Positions 1 to 9,029 of a DNA stretch of 64,000 bases are shown here, in pieces. The stretch's first letter is position 1. Every line of letters begins with the position of its first letter. The position numbers and the translations under genes were made by a program. Under the pieces are notes generated by a model. It saw only the letters and a program-made list of their open reading frames with translations, did no database searches and had not been told where the DNA came from. Source of the stretch: JACMLD01 sp963705285 (GTDB lineage Bacteria > Bacteroidota > Bacteroidia > Chitinophagales > Chitinophagaceae); assembly GCA_963705285.1 (NCBI GenBank), contig OY970066.1, forward strand, positions 3,844,001 to 3,908,000, given 5' to 3'.

Positions 1-1689
1 GCGGGTTATTTCTGGTTTGCTGCCCAGTTTGTTAACGGCAGCTCTTTTTTCTGTTTCATCATAGCAATAAATGGTTTCCTGTTTATTGCGCACCCTGAAC
101 AAGGGTGTTTCCAGAATATACACGTGGCCGTTCTTTACAATGTCAGGAAAAAACTGCAGAAAGAATGTCATCAGCAGCAGCCGGATGTGCATGCCGTCTA
201 CGTCAGCATCTGTGGCAACTACAATATTATTATACCGCAGCCCTTCATAACCTTCTTCAATATTTAATGCGTGCTGTAACAGGTTAAACTCTTCGTTTTC
301 ATACACCACCTTTTTGGTAAGGCCAAAACAGTTCAGTGGTTTACCGCGCAGGCTAAACACGGCCTGTGTTTCCACATTTCTTGCTTTGGTAATGGAGCCG
401 CTGGCGCTATCGCCTTCAGTAATAAAAATGGTGCTTTCATTTTGCTTTTCCAGTATGCTTTCTTTTTCCTTACCGCTCGGTTCATCATTATAATGAAAAC
501 GGCAATCGCGCAATTTTTTGTTGTGGAGGTTGGCTTTTTTGGCCCTTTCGTTGGCCAGTTTTTTGATGCCTGCCAGTTCTTTCCTTTCCCGCTCATTTTG
601 TTCGATGCGCTTTTTTAGCGCTTCTGCTACTGCGGGGTTGCGGTGCAGGTACAAGTCAAGATCGCGTGCAAGGAAATCGCCGATAAAATTCTTCATAGAT
701 GGCCCGCCCTCGTACACAATCTGCGAGCCCAGTTTGGTTTTTGTCTGGCTTTCAAACACCGGTTCCTGTACGCGTACAGAAATAGCGGCGCTGATGCTTC
801 CCCTTATATCGCTGGAGTCATAATCTTTTTTGTAAAAATCGCGGATGGTTTTTACATATGTTTCTTTGAATGCCGCCAGGTGCGTACCACCCTGCGTGGT
901 AAACTGGCCGTTTACAAAGGAGTAGTATTCTTCCCCATACTGGTTTTCATGGGTGATGGCCAGTTCAATATCTTCTCCTTTTAGATGAATGATGGGGTAA
1001 CGCAGTTCATCTTCATTTGTCTTGCGTTGCAGCAGATCCAGCAGGCCGTTTTTAGAAACATACTTTTTTCCATTGAAATTGATGACCAGGCCGGCGTTGA
1101 GGTAACAATAGTTCCAGAACTGGTTATCGAGGTATTCATGTATGTAATGAAATTTTTTGAAGACGGTTTCATCAGGTATAAACGTAACCAGGGTACCGTT
1201 TTCCTCGGCGCTTTTGGCTTCTTTGTATTCTTTTACAAGCACGCCTTTTTCAAACTCGGCTGTTTTTTCTTTGCCTTCACGAAAAGCCGTTACTTTGAAA
1301 TAGCCGCTCAACGCGTTCACGGCCTTGGTACCCACGCCGTTAAGACCCACACTTTTTTGAAACGCCTTGCTATCATATTTGGCACCGGTATTTATTTTAC
1401 TTACCACGTCCACCACTTTACCCAGCGGTATGCCGCGGCCAAAATCGCGGATGCTGACCGTTCCCTTTTCAATGGATACATCTATATGTTTGCCATAGCC
1501 CATGGTATGTTCATCAATACAATTGTCAATCACCTCTTTCAGCAATACATAAATACCATCGTCGGGGCTGCTGCCATCGCCCAGTTTTCCAATATACATA
1601 CCCGGCCGCAGACGGATATGCTCTTTCCAATCCAGGCTCTTGATGCTCTCTTCGGTATAATCAAAGAGGTTTTTGTCTTTTTCTGCCAT
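1..1689 (-). CDS. parE: DNA topoisomerase IV subunit B (ParE), truncated by window edge
   Basis: The minus-strand reading frame is open from an ATG at 1689 to base 1, giving 563 codons; the C-terminus lies outside the window. It encodes the ATPase subunit of the type II topoisomerase that decatenates chromosomes. Visible landmarks in order: GHKL ATPase motifs (EVIDNCIDE, then GRGIPLG, then VGLNGVGTKAVNA), a transducer region, and the TOPRIM start ITEGDSASGSI followed by ATDADVDGMHI. A start at MAEKDKNLF fits the family. ParE rather than GyrB is chosen from overall character and the IRLRPGMYIG context. The parC partner would be expected further left on the minus strand, outside the window. GyrB is the main alternative. 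Confidence 0.9.
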   Translation of the reverse strand, partial: MAEKDKNLFDYTEESIKSLDWKEHIRLRPGMYIGKLGDGSSPDDGIYVLLKEVIDNCIDEHTMGYGKHIDVSIEKGTVSIRDFGRGIPLGKVVDVVSKINTGAKYDSKAFQKSVGLNGVGTKAVNALSGYFKVTAFREGKEKTAEFEKGVLVKEYKEAKSAEENGTLVTFIPDETVFKKFHYIHEYLDNQFWNYCYLNAGLVINFNGKKYVSKNGLLDLLQRKTNEDELRYPIIHLKGEDIELAITHENQYGEEYYSFVNGQFTTQGGTHLAAFKETYVKTIRDFYKKDYDSSDIRGSISAAISVRVQEPVFESQTKTKLGSQIVYEGGPSMKNFIGDFLARDLDLYLHRNPAVAEALKKRIEQNERERKELAGIKKLANERAKKANLHNKKLRDCRFHYNDEPSGKEKESILEKQNESTIFITEGDSASGSITKARNVETQAVFSLRGKPLNCFGLTKKVVYENEEFNLLQHALNIEEGYEGLRYNNIVVATDADVDGMHIRLLLMTFFLQFFPDIVKNGHVYILETPLFRVRNKQETIYCYDETEKRAAVNKLGSKPEITR

Positions 1690-2022
1690 AGTTTTTCGGT
1701 TCGCAATGATAAATTTCGCCGGAAGTACGGGTTGGAGTGCCGCTGCAACAGGCCCGTCTTGGTGCTCACTAAATCTTTTAGTAAATCAGGTGCAGGCAAA
1801 TATAAGGAAAGGCCATGGCTACTGTTTTATTAGATTTATTCACTTATGTGGAAAATAAACGCTTTTTTAAGCGTCTTTATGTTATGTTAATACCTTTATT
1901 TCCCATCCCAGATATGGCACAGTACTTGGATACCCTGTAGTAGCCCTTGCATTGTAATTGACAACTCGTTTGTTTGAAGGGTATGCAGTTGTCAATATTA
2001 TTCATGTTTAAATTAATTAGTT
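1690..2022. other. Intergenic region between parE and the 2.0-kb gene
   Basis: About 330 bases separate the divergent parE and secreted-protein genes. The only structure seen is a short inverted repeat near 1857-1878 (ACGCTT and AAGCGT around a T-rich loop). I see no convincing gene, and no clear -7 box for either neighbour. Confidence 0.5.
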
Positions 2023-2340
2023 ATGAACACATTTAAAACTGGTCTTGTTGCTTTAAGTATTGCTACCGCTGGTTTATTTGCTTTTAAAGGCATCAACACT
2101 GGCTCTATAAAAGGCACTATTACGCCAGCTGATGGCGCCACCAAGGCCTGGGCACTTTCTACCACAGACACGTTAAAAGGAGATATACAGGCAGGTAGTT
2201 TTGAAATTTCTGGCGCAAAAGCGGGCACCTACCGACTTATCATTGAAGCAAAACCACCGTATAAAAATACGGCCAAAGACAATATTGTTGTAACTGATGG
2301 ACAGCCCACCAATGTGGGCGAAATAAAATTGAACCAGTAA
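2023..2340 (+). CDS. Small secreted protein with carboxypeptidase-regulatory-like fold
   Basis: 105 residues. An N-terminal hydrophobic stretch after MNTFKTG resembles a signal peptide. The rest, with GSIKGTITPADGA, GSFEISGAKAGTYRL and GEIKLNQ, has the pattern of a CarboxypepD_reg-like beta-sandwich, a fold common in Bacteroidota secreted proteins, where it also occurs as the N-terminal domain of SusC. Here it stands alone with no enzymatic domain. It is probably a periplasmic or surface protein; no specific function can be assigned. It appears monocistronic, with its own terminator just downstream. Confidence 0.7.
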   Translation: MNTFKTGLVALSIATAGLFAFKGINTGSIKGTITPADGATKAWALSTTDTLKGDIQAGSFEISGAKAGTYRLIIEAKPPYKNTAKDNIVVTDGQPTNVGEIKLNQ

Positions 2341-2370
2341 GATATTTTTATTGTTACCGATTAATGTAAG

Positions 2371-2405
2371 CGGGACGGTTCCTTAAAGGGAGCAGTCCCG
2401 TTTTT
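2371..2405 (+). terminator. Rho-independent terminator after the small secreted protein
   Basis: CGGGAC at 2371 pairs with GTCCCG ending at 2400 around an 18-base spacer that can partly pair, followed by a run of five T. Confidence 0.8.
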
Positions 2406-2466
2406 ATTTGCCGGGCTGCGCCATCAACTTGTTGTAAAATATATGAACAGATAGCCGGCAAATATT

Positions 2467-2474
2467 TATATTTG
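2467..2474 (+). promoter_or_regulatory. Candidate -7 box upstream of the tRNA-Lys array
   Basis: TATATTTG matches the Bacteroidota -7 consensus TAnnTTTG. No TTG lies at the expected -33 spacing, so only half the promoter is supported. Transcription would start near 2481, ahead of the degenerate tRNA copies. Confidence 0.45.
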
Positions 2475-2501
2475 CAGCCCGTTCGAAAATTGGGAAACCT
2501 C

Positions 2502-2759
2502 GTCTTGCCTTAGTTGCTATAGCATCCCGATTTTTTATCGGGAGGGTCTGTAGTGAAAGGCGATTGGAGAATAGTTCTAATAAATGTCTTCGTAGCTCAG
2601 TTGGTAGAGCATCCCGATTTTTTATCGGGAGGGTCTGTAGTGAAAGGCGATTGGAGAATAGTTCTAATAAATGTCTTCGTAGCTCAGTTGGTAGAGCATC
2701 CCGATTTTTTATCGGGAGGGTCTGTAGTGAAAGGCGACTGGAGAATAGTTCTAATAAAT
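2502..2759 (+). repeat. Tandem 87-bp repeat made of decayed tRNA-Lys 5' halves
   Basis: Exact tRNA 5' halves (acceptor strand, D arm, base 26) start at 2586 and 2673, and the intact tRNA starts at 2760: a strict 87-bp period. A third, more decayed copy starts at 2502, three bases shorter. In each copy the anticodon arm is replaced by a 6-bp hairpin TCCCGA/TCGGGA with a TTTTTTA loop (2525-2543, 2612-2630, 2699-2717), and no T arm or 3' acceptor strand follows. The non-tRNA parts of the copies are almost identical. These are unlikely to be functional tRNAs. Confidence 0.85.
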
Positions 2760-2832
<73 letters not shown>

Positions 2833-2894
2833 CATCACAACAAAGGCTTCTTTTCCGGAAGCCTTTTCTATTGTTGAACCTCTTCTTCTCAGTT

Positions 2895-4340
2895 ATGGAA
2901 ACAAACCCATTGCATGTTTCGCCGCTTGTTACACTCAGCAATGTTTCGGTACATACTGGCGGCAACCGCATTTTGCATAATATCAATGCCGTTATTTACC
3001 GGCACCAGCAATGGGCTATTGTTGGCCATTCAGGCAGTGGTAAAACCACACTGGCGCATGTACTACATGGCACCTTATTTTATAGCGGTGCGTGCACCTG
3101 GAGCTTTGATAAGAGTGACAATGGGCGTATAGCATTGGTAGAACAACAACATCATTTTAAGAACCGCAGTAATACCAACAGTTTTTACTACCAGCAAAGG
3201 TTCAATGCGTCTGAGGCCGACGATAGCATTACAGTGGCCGATGCATTGGAGGGTGAAGCAGACAATGATCATTGGATTGATCTGCTGCATCTGAAAGAGT
3301 TATTGCAAAAACCGGTTCTGCAGTTATCAAACGGGGAAAACAAACGCCTGCAACTGGCAAAGGCATTGCGCATGCATCCCGCAGTGTTGCTGCTGGATAA
3401 TCCTTTTCTGGGTCTTGATGCAGCAGGTAGAAAAACCTTGCATGCCATTCTCGATCGCATATCACTCAAAGGCATTCATCTTATTTTAATTACTACGCCC
3501 GCAGAATTACCTCACTGCATTACGCATGTTGCTGTGCTTGAAAAAGGCTTGTTAACCTCCGTTTGTGAAAAACAAGATTACGTGCCAATTGCGGTAGCCG
3601 GCAATGGCGTGGCAACAATGGATAAGCAATTGCTGCACGAGGTACAGGAGCCGGCCGATGCCGCTTTTGAATGGGCCGTAAAAATGGAAAATGTAACCAT
3701 ACGGTATGGCGAAAAAACAGTGTTGGATACCATCAACTGGCAGGTAAAAAGAGGGGAGTGCTGGAATGTCTCTGGCCCTAACGGTGCCGGTAAATCTACC
3801 TTGCTGAGCCTAATTACTGGCGATAACCCTCAGGCCTATGCGAATAAAATATTTCTGTTTGATAAACGCCGGGGCTCCGGAGAATCTATCTGGGATATAA
3901 AAAAAAGAATCGGTTTTGTATCCCCGGAACTGCACCTGTATTTTGAGCAGCATGCTACCTGTTTTGAGGTGATTGCTTCGGGCTTATTCGACACCATTGG
4001 ATTGTTCAGGCAGGTGTCTGGAGCACAGGAACAAAAAATTATGTTGTGGATGCGTTTAATGAAACTGGATGCTTTTCGTGAAAAGCGGATATTTCAACTA
4101 TCCACCAGCCAGCAAAGAATGGCGCTGCTGGCGCGTGCGCTGGTTAAAAATCCGCCGTTGCTCATTTTAGATGAGCCCACGCAGGGGCTGGATGAAATAC
4201 AAACCGCTTTTTTTAAAGAACTGGTGAACGAAATTTGCCACACTTTCAACACAACGCTCATCTACGTGAGCCACTACACCAGCGATCTACCTACATGCAT
4301 TAATCAATACCTGCGGTTGGAAAACGGTAAGACTTTATAG
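2895..4340 (+). CDS. ModF-like tandem ABC ATPase
   Basis: 481 residues with two ABC nucleotide-binding domains and no membrane segments. Walker A motifs are GHSGSGKTT (residues 44-52) and GPNGAGKST (from residue 294). The first signature is LSNGE with Walker B LLLDNPF, where the usual catalytic Glu is Asn. The second signature is LSTSQ with LILDEPT intact. Length and layout match ModF/PhrA-type proteins, which sit with molybdate transport genes in other bacteria; no molybdate genes are nearby, so the role is uncertain. The frame is open further upstream through the tRNA, but METNPLHVS at 2895 is the sensible start. The stop codon lies in a heptamer array. Confidence 0.8.
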   Translation: METNPLHVSPLVTLSNVSVHTGGNRILHNINAVIYRHQQWAIVGHSGSGKTTLAHVLHGTLFYSGACTWSFDKSDNGRIALVEQQHHFKNRSNTNSFYYQQRFNASEADDSITVADALEGEADNDHWIDLLHLKELLQKPVLQLSNGENKRLQLAKALRMHPAVLLLDNPFLGLDAAGRKTLHAILDRISLKGIHLILITTPAELPHCITHVAVLEKGLLTSVCEKQDYVPIAVAGNGVATMDKQLLHEVQEPADAAFEWAVKMENVTIRYGEKTVLDTINWQVKRGECWNVSGPNGAGKSTLLSLITGDNPQAYANKIFLFDKRRGSGESIWDIKKRIGFVSPELHLYFEQHATCFEVIASGLFDTIGLFRQVSGAQEQKIMLWMRLMKLDAFREKRIFQLSTSQQRMALLARALVKNPPLLILDEPTQGLDEIQTAFFKELVNEICHTFNTTLIYVSHYTSDLPTCINQYLRLENGKTL

Positions 4341-4396
4341 TTTTTAGTTTTCAGTTTATAGTTCCTGAGTTCGGAAGTTCGGTGGTTCGAAGTTCG
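4334..4396 (+). repeat. Heptamer array at the 3' end of the ModF-like gene
   Basis: Nine contiguous 7-base units in one phase: TTTATAG, TTTTTAG, TTTTCAG, TTTATAG, then a GTTCG-type series. The first unit contains the stop codon of the upstream gene. Confidence 0.8.
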
Positions 4397-4446
4397 TTTG
4401 CCAATATTTCTTTGATAGCAACCGTATCTACTGGCTGAATGACGCA

Positions 4447-4495
4447 GCACTCAACACTCAACGCTTAACACTCAACACTCAACACTCAACACAAT
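4447..4495 (-). repeat. Heptamer array at the 3' end of the DUF1501 gene
   Basis: Seven units, four of them ACACTCA, with variants GCACTCA, ACGCTTA and ACACAAT. On the minus strand the unit reads TGAGTGT and follows the stop codon at 4500 directly. It faces the array at 4334-4396 across the convergent junction, but the two cores differ. Confidence 0.85.
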
Positions 4496-4499
4496 CCGA

Positions 4500-6347
4500 T
4501 CACCGCACCAACAGTTTCGCACTTGCCTCCGACGTTTTTGTATATACTTTCAGCACATATACGCCGGTAGCAGGTTTCTTTCTGGCAAACGAAAAACTAA
4601 GGTTAAAAGCATTGCTGGCATTGGTTTCATCTTTCCAGATTTCTTTGCCGCTGAGATCGCTGAGGCGTACCGTTACCGGGCCGGAGATCTTATTTTCGAA
4701 GGCAACGGTAAACTGATCGCTAACTGGGTTGGGCATCACTTTTATGCCGGTGATAGCCGTTGCCTGGTTTGTTTTTAACACGATTACGTTGGAGTATTCT
4801 GTTACACCAGACAATTCAATAATTTTTATGCGGTAGTAATAAAGTGATTTGGACAGGTTATTGTCGGTAGATGTATAAGTATAACGCATTGTGGAATTGA
4901 CAGCATTCGCCACACCAATCTTTGAATAATTAGTGCCATCATCTGAACGCTGTATTTCATAATAGTCGATGCCCGATTCCTGGTCAACATCCCACTGAAG
5001 CGCCACCTGGCTGGGATTGTTAAGCCATTTGCCGGTAAAAGAAATAATATGCACCGGCAATGCAATCTGCCTGAAGATAGGAACAGGGGTATACGGTTGA
5101 AACAACACCTGCTGCAGCTGGTTATCGGTCATTTCAAACCATTGCTGTAATACTGAATAATACACTGCCCTGAAATCGTGTTGCATGGTTACCTGGTCAT
5201 CAACAGTGGCGTTGTTGGGCAATACCGGGTTGGTACCAATCATTGCCGGGTTTACCCCGGGGCCAAAAAAGAAAACCGGGTTGGCCACACCATGATCGGT
5301 TCCACCGCTGTCGTTTGATTTTATGCGGCGTCCAAATTCTGTGAATGTCATTGCGGCCACGCGGTTACCAACATTCAGTTGTGCCAGGTCGTTTTGAAAA
5401 GCGCCTACGGCTTTTGATAATAAAGACAACATGTTGGCGTGTGCACCGCGTGTGGTATCTGAACCTTCCGTTTGGCCGGAGTGCGTATCAAAACTGGTGG
5501 GGTGGTTAACTACATACACGGGTGTTTTAAGCCCTCCCTGAATTAACCGTGCTACAATTTTCAACTGGTCGGCCAGTGCATTGCCATCAGGGTAGGCGCC
5601 GGCATTGGTGCCTTTATTAAATGCCTCCGTAATTACTGAAGTATATTTATTGGTTTGCTGCTTCATCAACCGCAGAAAACTTAATTCATGACCATATGCA
5701 TTATCTGGTGTGGGTTCTACTGCCCCTACTACCAGGTTGTAAAATGAATCCGGCCCGGTAAAAGTAAAAGCGCTGTTGATGGTACTGCATTGTGTTACGA
5801 TGGATGCCTGAACACCTATCTGAATGCCTAACGGATCGGGCATTGCTGCAGAAGGGTAATCAACCGGGTAACCTGGAAACGAAGCTTCCTGCGCGCGGCC
5901 CAGCCAACCTGTTTTTAATGATACATTGGCCGCCGAACCCGTGAGCCATATATCGGCTGCGCGGAAATGCGAGTAGTTGGGGTTATCATAACTGACACCC
6001 TGCACAATGTTCATTTGCTTGTTGTTGAAAAGGTCGCGCAACTCTGGTATGGCCGGATGAAAACCGGTTTGAGGAAGACCATCCAATGCCAATACTTTAC
6101 TCTCCGGTATCATAATATTGCTGCGTGCATTGGCAATACGGCTATACTGATCAAGCGGAATAACGGTATTCAGTCCATCGTTACCGCCATTCATTTGTAT
6201 CAGCACCAATACCTTTCCGTTACTCAGTGACTGCTCTCCCAATAGTTGTAACAACGGACTGCTGGCAGTGGCAGTAAGGGGTAAACCATTCAGCATTAAG
6301 GGTAACGGTATGGCTGATGTTATCTTAAGAAAATCTCTGCGCTTCAT
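4500..6347 (-). CDS. DUF1501 family secreted protein with T9SS C-terminal domain
   Basis: 615 residues. The N-terminus MKRRDFLK followed by a hydrophobic stretch is a Tat-type signal. The body has DUF1501 (sulfatase-like fold) features such as QMNGGNDGLNTVIPL, HFRAADIW, DTHSGQ, FTEFGRRI and GTDHGVANPVFFFGP. After about residue 450 come a fibronectin-like segment and a final domain starting PNPVSDQF and ending GVYVLKVYTK...AKLLVR, the type A sorting domain that directs proteins through the type IX system to the surface. The preceding gene encodes DUF1800, and the pair is a known conserved neighbourhood of unknown function. The 28-base gap indicates an operon. Confidence 0.88.
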   Translation of the reverse strand: MKRRDFLKITSAIPLPLMLNGLPLTATASSPLLQLLGEQSLSNGKVLVLIQMNGGNDGLNTVIPLDQYSRIANARSNIMIPESKVLALDGLPQTGFHPAIPELRDLFNNKQMNIVQGVSYDNPNYSHFRAADIWLTGSAANVSLKTGWLGRAQEASFPGYPVDYPSAAMPDPLGIQIGVQASIVTQCSTINSAFTFTGPDSFYNLVVGAVEPTPDNAYGHELSFLRLMKQQTNKYTSVITEAFNKGTNAGAYPDGNALADQLKIVARLIQGGLKTPVYVVNHPTSFDTHSGQTEGSDTTRGAHANMLSLLSKAVGAFQNDLAQLNVGNRVAAMTFTEFGRRIKSNDSGGTDHGVANPVFFFGPGVNPAMIGTNPVLPNNATVDDQVTMQHDFRAVYYSVLQQWFEMTDNQLQQVLFQPYTPVPIFRQIALPVHIISFTGKWLNNPSQVALQWDVDQESGIDYYEIQRSDDGTNYSKIGVANAVNSTMRYTYTSTDNNLSKSLYYYRIKIIELSGVTEYSNVIVLKTNQATAITGIKVMPNPVSDQFTVAFENKISGPVTVRLSDLSGKEIWKDETNASNAFNLSFSFARKKPATGVYVLKVYTKTSEASAKLLVR

Positions 6348-6375
6348 TTGAATTGCTTGTAAATAGGTGAACAGA

Positions 6376-8133
6376 TTAATACAACTGGTATTCCTCCAGG
6401 TTAATAATGAAATTGATAAACAGATCCAGTCGTTGTCTTACAGTTGATTCAAGCATCGCATTTCCGGGATCTCCTTTATAGGCATTCCAGGCATTTGTCC
6501 AGTAATAATCGGGGGTCTGATCAACATCCGGATTATTCAGCAGTATTCTTTTCATTTCTTTTTTCTGGTTAGCGCTTGCGCTGGAGGGCAACAGGTATTT
6601 GCTCGCATCATCAATCAAAGTGTTGGGGTTGCCGGGGTTAGTGAAAGCATTGCAAAATGCAATCGAGTCAATCTTTACCATGATCAGGTTGAATGGCTCC
6701 ACGGCATAACCGGTAGTAGCATACGCATTGAGGAATTTCGCCCTGGTTTGTATGGTGGTGCTGTTAATCCAGGCTTCATAAAAAACCGGTTCCTGCCGGT
6801 ACGCAGGCCAGCCCGAGATATCTATCGGGTCTGCCAGCCGCTGGCCAATCTCATCGCACCGCACCTTGAAATGGTTCCAGTATTTATACATGGTTTCAAT
6901 AGGCGCGTTCGGAATATTAACGCCTATCTGTCGCGCCATGCCCACATACAGATCCAGCGGACTTTTGATAATGCAACCCCGGTTGAGCGAATCAAAAAAA
7001 TGTTCGCTGGTAAAAAGCGCCTGCAACACCGGGCCCAGTTCATAATTGTTGTTGCGGAGAATCTGCGCCATTGGGGTAATTACATTTTGTTCTTCTGCAT
7101 CGCCAATGACATAATAAACAAACCACCGGTACAGGCAGCGGCATATATATTTGGCCGCCTCATCGGTAGCCAGAATCATATCCAGTAAGGCATCGGTTTC
7201 ATACTGGCCGTTTACGCCGGGTTGCCCGTTGATAATGGTGTGGTTATAAAATGCGGAGAAATGTTTGTTGGTTGTATCGTGGTCGGCTTCGCTGAAGTAA
7301 GTGGTAAAAGTGCCATCGCCTTGTTTTTGCCGGCGCCATCCGGTAAGGATTTTTGCCATCTGCTGCACATCTTCTTCTGTGTATTGAGAATTGGGGCCTT
7401 TTCCCACAGTAAAAAGTTCCTGCAATTCGCGCGCATAGTTTTCGTCGGGGGCGCGTGCGGTACTCAGGTTGCCATTGAGTACGTTGAGCATATGGGGGTC
7501 TATGGTAACCAGCTTTATAATATTCCTGAAATTGCCAATAGCATTAATGCGGAGTGTATTAAAATGCGCCCATACGGCTTTGGGGTCATTAAACTCGTAC
7601 GTACGGGTACCAAAATGATTGGCCCAGAACAGGGTCATTTTTTCAAGCAAATCAGTATTCTGGTTGATCATCTGGCCAATCCACCAGGGTTTAAAGGAAA
7701 AATCGGTGCGGTAATATGCTGTCAGGCTGTTGCCATCGTCTGGTGAAGGCCAGGTAACCCATGATTCTCCAAACGGGCATCCCTGCGTATCAGCATATTC
7801 TGCCTGGTACCAGTTAAGCGGACGCGTGTACGGGTACTGCGTAATATATAATAAGTAATTGACTGCTTCGGCAGCACCGCTCATCGATTTTAAAATGCCT
7901 ACGCTTTGTTGTGTAAGCCCAAAAGTGGTGCGGCGTAAGAGATGAAATACCTCTGCTTCCGTCCATGGCCCGGTGTAGGGGGTAAGGCCGCTGCTGGTTC
8001 TTAATGAAGAAAACGGCGTTTGGGTATTGGCGTATTTCCTGAAAAAAGGATCGGTTGGGTCTTGTATGGTGTTGGCTGCATTGTGGTTTTGGTGTGGAGA
8101 TAAAAACTCCCTGCGAGAAACAATTTTGTCCAT
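6376..8133 (-). CDS. DUF1800 family protein
   Basis: 585 residues with the DUF1800 pattern: EAEVFHLLRRTTFG near the start, LLEKMTLFWANHFG, DENYARELQELFTVG and VQQMAKILTGWR. It is first in a two-gene operon with the DUF1501 protein. The N-terminus contains SRREFL, like the twin-arginine part of a Tat signal, but no hydrophobic core follows, so export is unclear. The biochemical role of DUF1800 is not established; co-occurrence with DUF1501 suggests the two act together at the cell envelope. Confidence 0.85.
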   Translation of the reverse strand: MDKIVSRREFLSPHQNHNAANTIQDPTDPFFRKYANTQTPFSSLRTSSGLTPYTGPWTEAEVFHLLRRTTFGLTQQSVGILKSMSGAAEAVNYLLYITQYPYTRPLNWYQAEYADTQGCPFGESWVTWPSPDDGNSLTAYYRTDFSFKPWWIGQMINQNTDLLEKMTLFWANHFGTRTYEFNDPKAVWAHFNTLRINAIGNFRNIIKLVTIDPHMLNVLNGNLSTARAPDENYARELQELFTVGKGPNSQYTEEDVQQMAKILTGWRRQKQGDGTFTTYFSEADHDTTNKHFSAFYNHTIINGQPGVNGQYETDALLDMILATDEAAKYICRCLYRWFVYYVIGDAEEQNVITPMAQILRNNNYELGPVLQALFTSEHFFDSLNRGCIIKSPLDLYVGMARQIGVNIPNAPIETMYKYWNHFKVRCDEIGQRLADPIDISGWPAYRQEPVFYEAWINSTTIQTRAKFLNAYATTGYAVEPFNLIMVKIDSIAFCNAFTNPGNPNTLIDDASKYLLPSSASANQKKEMKRILLNNPDVDQTPDYYWTNAWNAYKGDPGNAMLESTVRQRLDLFINFIINLEEYQLY

Positions 8134-8609
8134 AAAAACAGTTTGAAATTAGAATTGGCAAGCAAATCGGCAGAGAAAATTATGCCAATAAGGGTTAATA
8201 CTTATCAGATAACATGACCAAGAGAAGCAAAAAGCAACATCACTACTATATAATGTGTTCTTTTACTTCAGTTTAAGAGGTGGTGAATGCTGTAAAAATA
8301 GTATTTTCCGATCAATTATGGCCAAAAACCAGCAAGAAAAGTTAAACACATAAATAATTTAAAAAACTGCATAACTTATTCATAATTATATTGTTATATT
8401 AATTTATTGTGAAATGTGCGAAAATTATACAATGCCTTGTTTGTAGTAACCTTCAAAAATGTAATTTTAGACCGCAGTCTACCGGGTTTCAATAATTGAT
8501 GCCAATACAAGGGAAGCCGGCAGATTACAATTACATATGATTCTTCACTTACTACCCCATTAGCATTTAGTAAAAGTTTAAAATTGTGTGTATGTATTCT
8601 TATTCATTA
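8134..8609. other. AT-rich intergenic region between divergent genes
   Basis: About 475 bases between the divergent DUF1800 gene and the 8.6-kb small gene. The stretch 8330-8420 is notably AT-rich. I found no complete TTG/TAnnTTTG promoter and no convincing ORF or hairpin. Confidence 0.4.
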
Positions 8610-8858
8610 ATGGAAACGGGATGTTATTATTTGGTGCAGGACAAAGAAGATTCAGGTATTACGCTCATTAAGATAAATTTTGAGTCTGATCAGTGTGTGT
8701 TTGTGTCGAGATATGAGGAAATTGAAGTGCAGGAATGGAAGAAGAAATCAGACCCCATTCATGATATTATTGAATTGTTGAGTGATGATAAGGTGAAGGA
8801 GTGGGAGACCATATTTAATAATAACCAGGACGCTTATTACGAAGAAGACGAAGAATAA
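8610..8858 (+). CDS. Small acidic protein of unknown function
   Basis: 82 residues from METGCYYLV; the frame is open to a GTG at 8586 with another ATG at 8592. The protein is strongly acidic, with a C-terminal tail rich in Asp and Glu (DAYYEEDEE) and no signal peptide or membrane segment. Alternating beta-like segments (ITLIKINFE, QCVFVSRYEEIEV) precede a helical stretch. I do not recognise the family. It lies upstream of dnaG, which has its own promoter. Codon use looks like that of its neighbours, so it is probably real. Confidence 0.65.
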   Translation: METGCYYLVQDKEDSGITLIKINFESDQCVFVSRYEEIEVQEWKKKSDPIHDIIELLSDDKVKEWETIFNNNQDAYYEEDEE

Positions 8859-8974
8859 TCAGTAGTCGTTTTTCCACCTTATTTCAATGAGCCGGTTGCC
8901 TTGCAGCTGGCTCATTTAGGCTACAGAATGGCCACTGCTGTTTTTTTGTGCATCGATGGTTTGCAATAACCGGT

Positions 8975-9003
8975 TTGAATCTTCAAAGCCGATGGTACAT
9001 TTG
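8975..9003 (+). promoter_or_regulatory. Promoter of dnaG
   Basis: TTG at 8975-8977, an 18-base spacer, then TACATTTG at 8996-9003: both halves of the Bacteroidota promoter at plausible spacing. Transcription would start near 9010, about 20 bases before the TTG start codon. Confidence 0.7.
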
Positions 9004-9029
9004 CCCGCTTTATGTAATTATGATTTTGT

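Noticed and set aside
985..1833. 282-residue plus-strand ORF over parE
   Set aside because: Phe-rich antisense shadow; parE in the opposite strand has full topoisomerase motifs.
7222..7746. 174-residue plus-strand ORF over the DUF1800 gene
   Set aside because: Antisense shadow without domain; the minus strand carries DUF1800 motifs.
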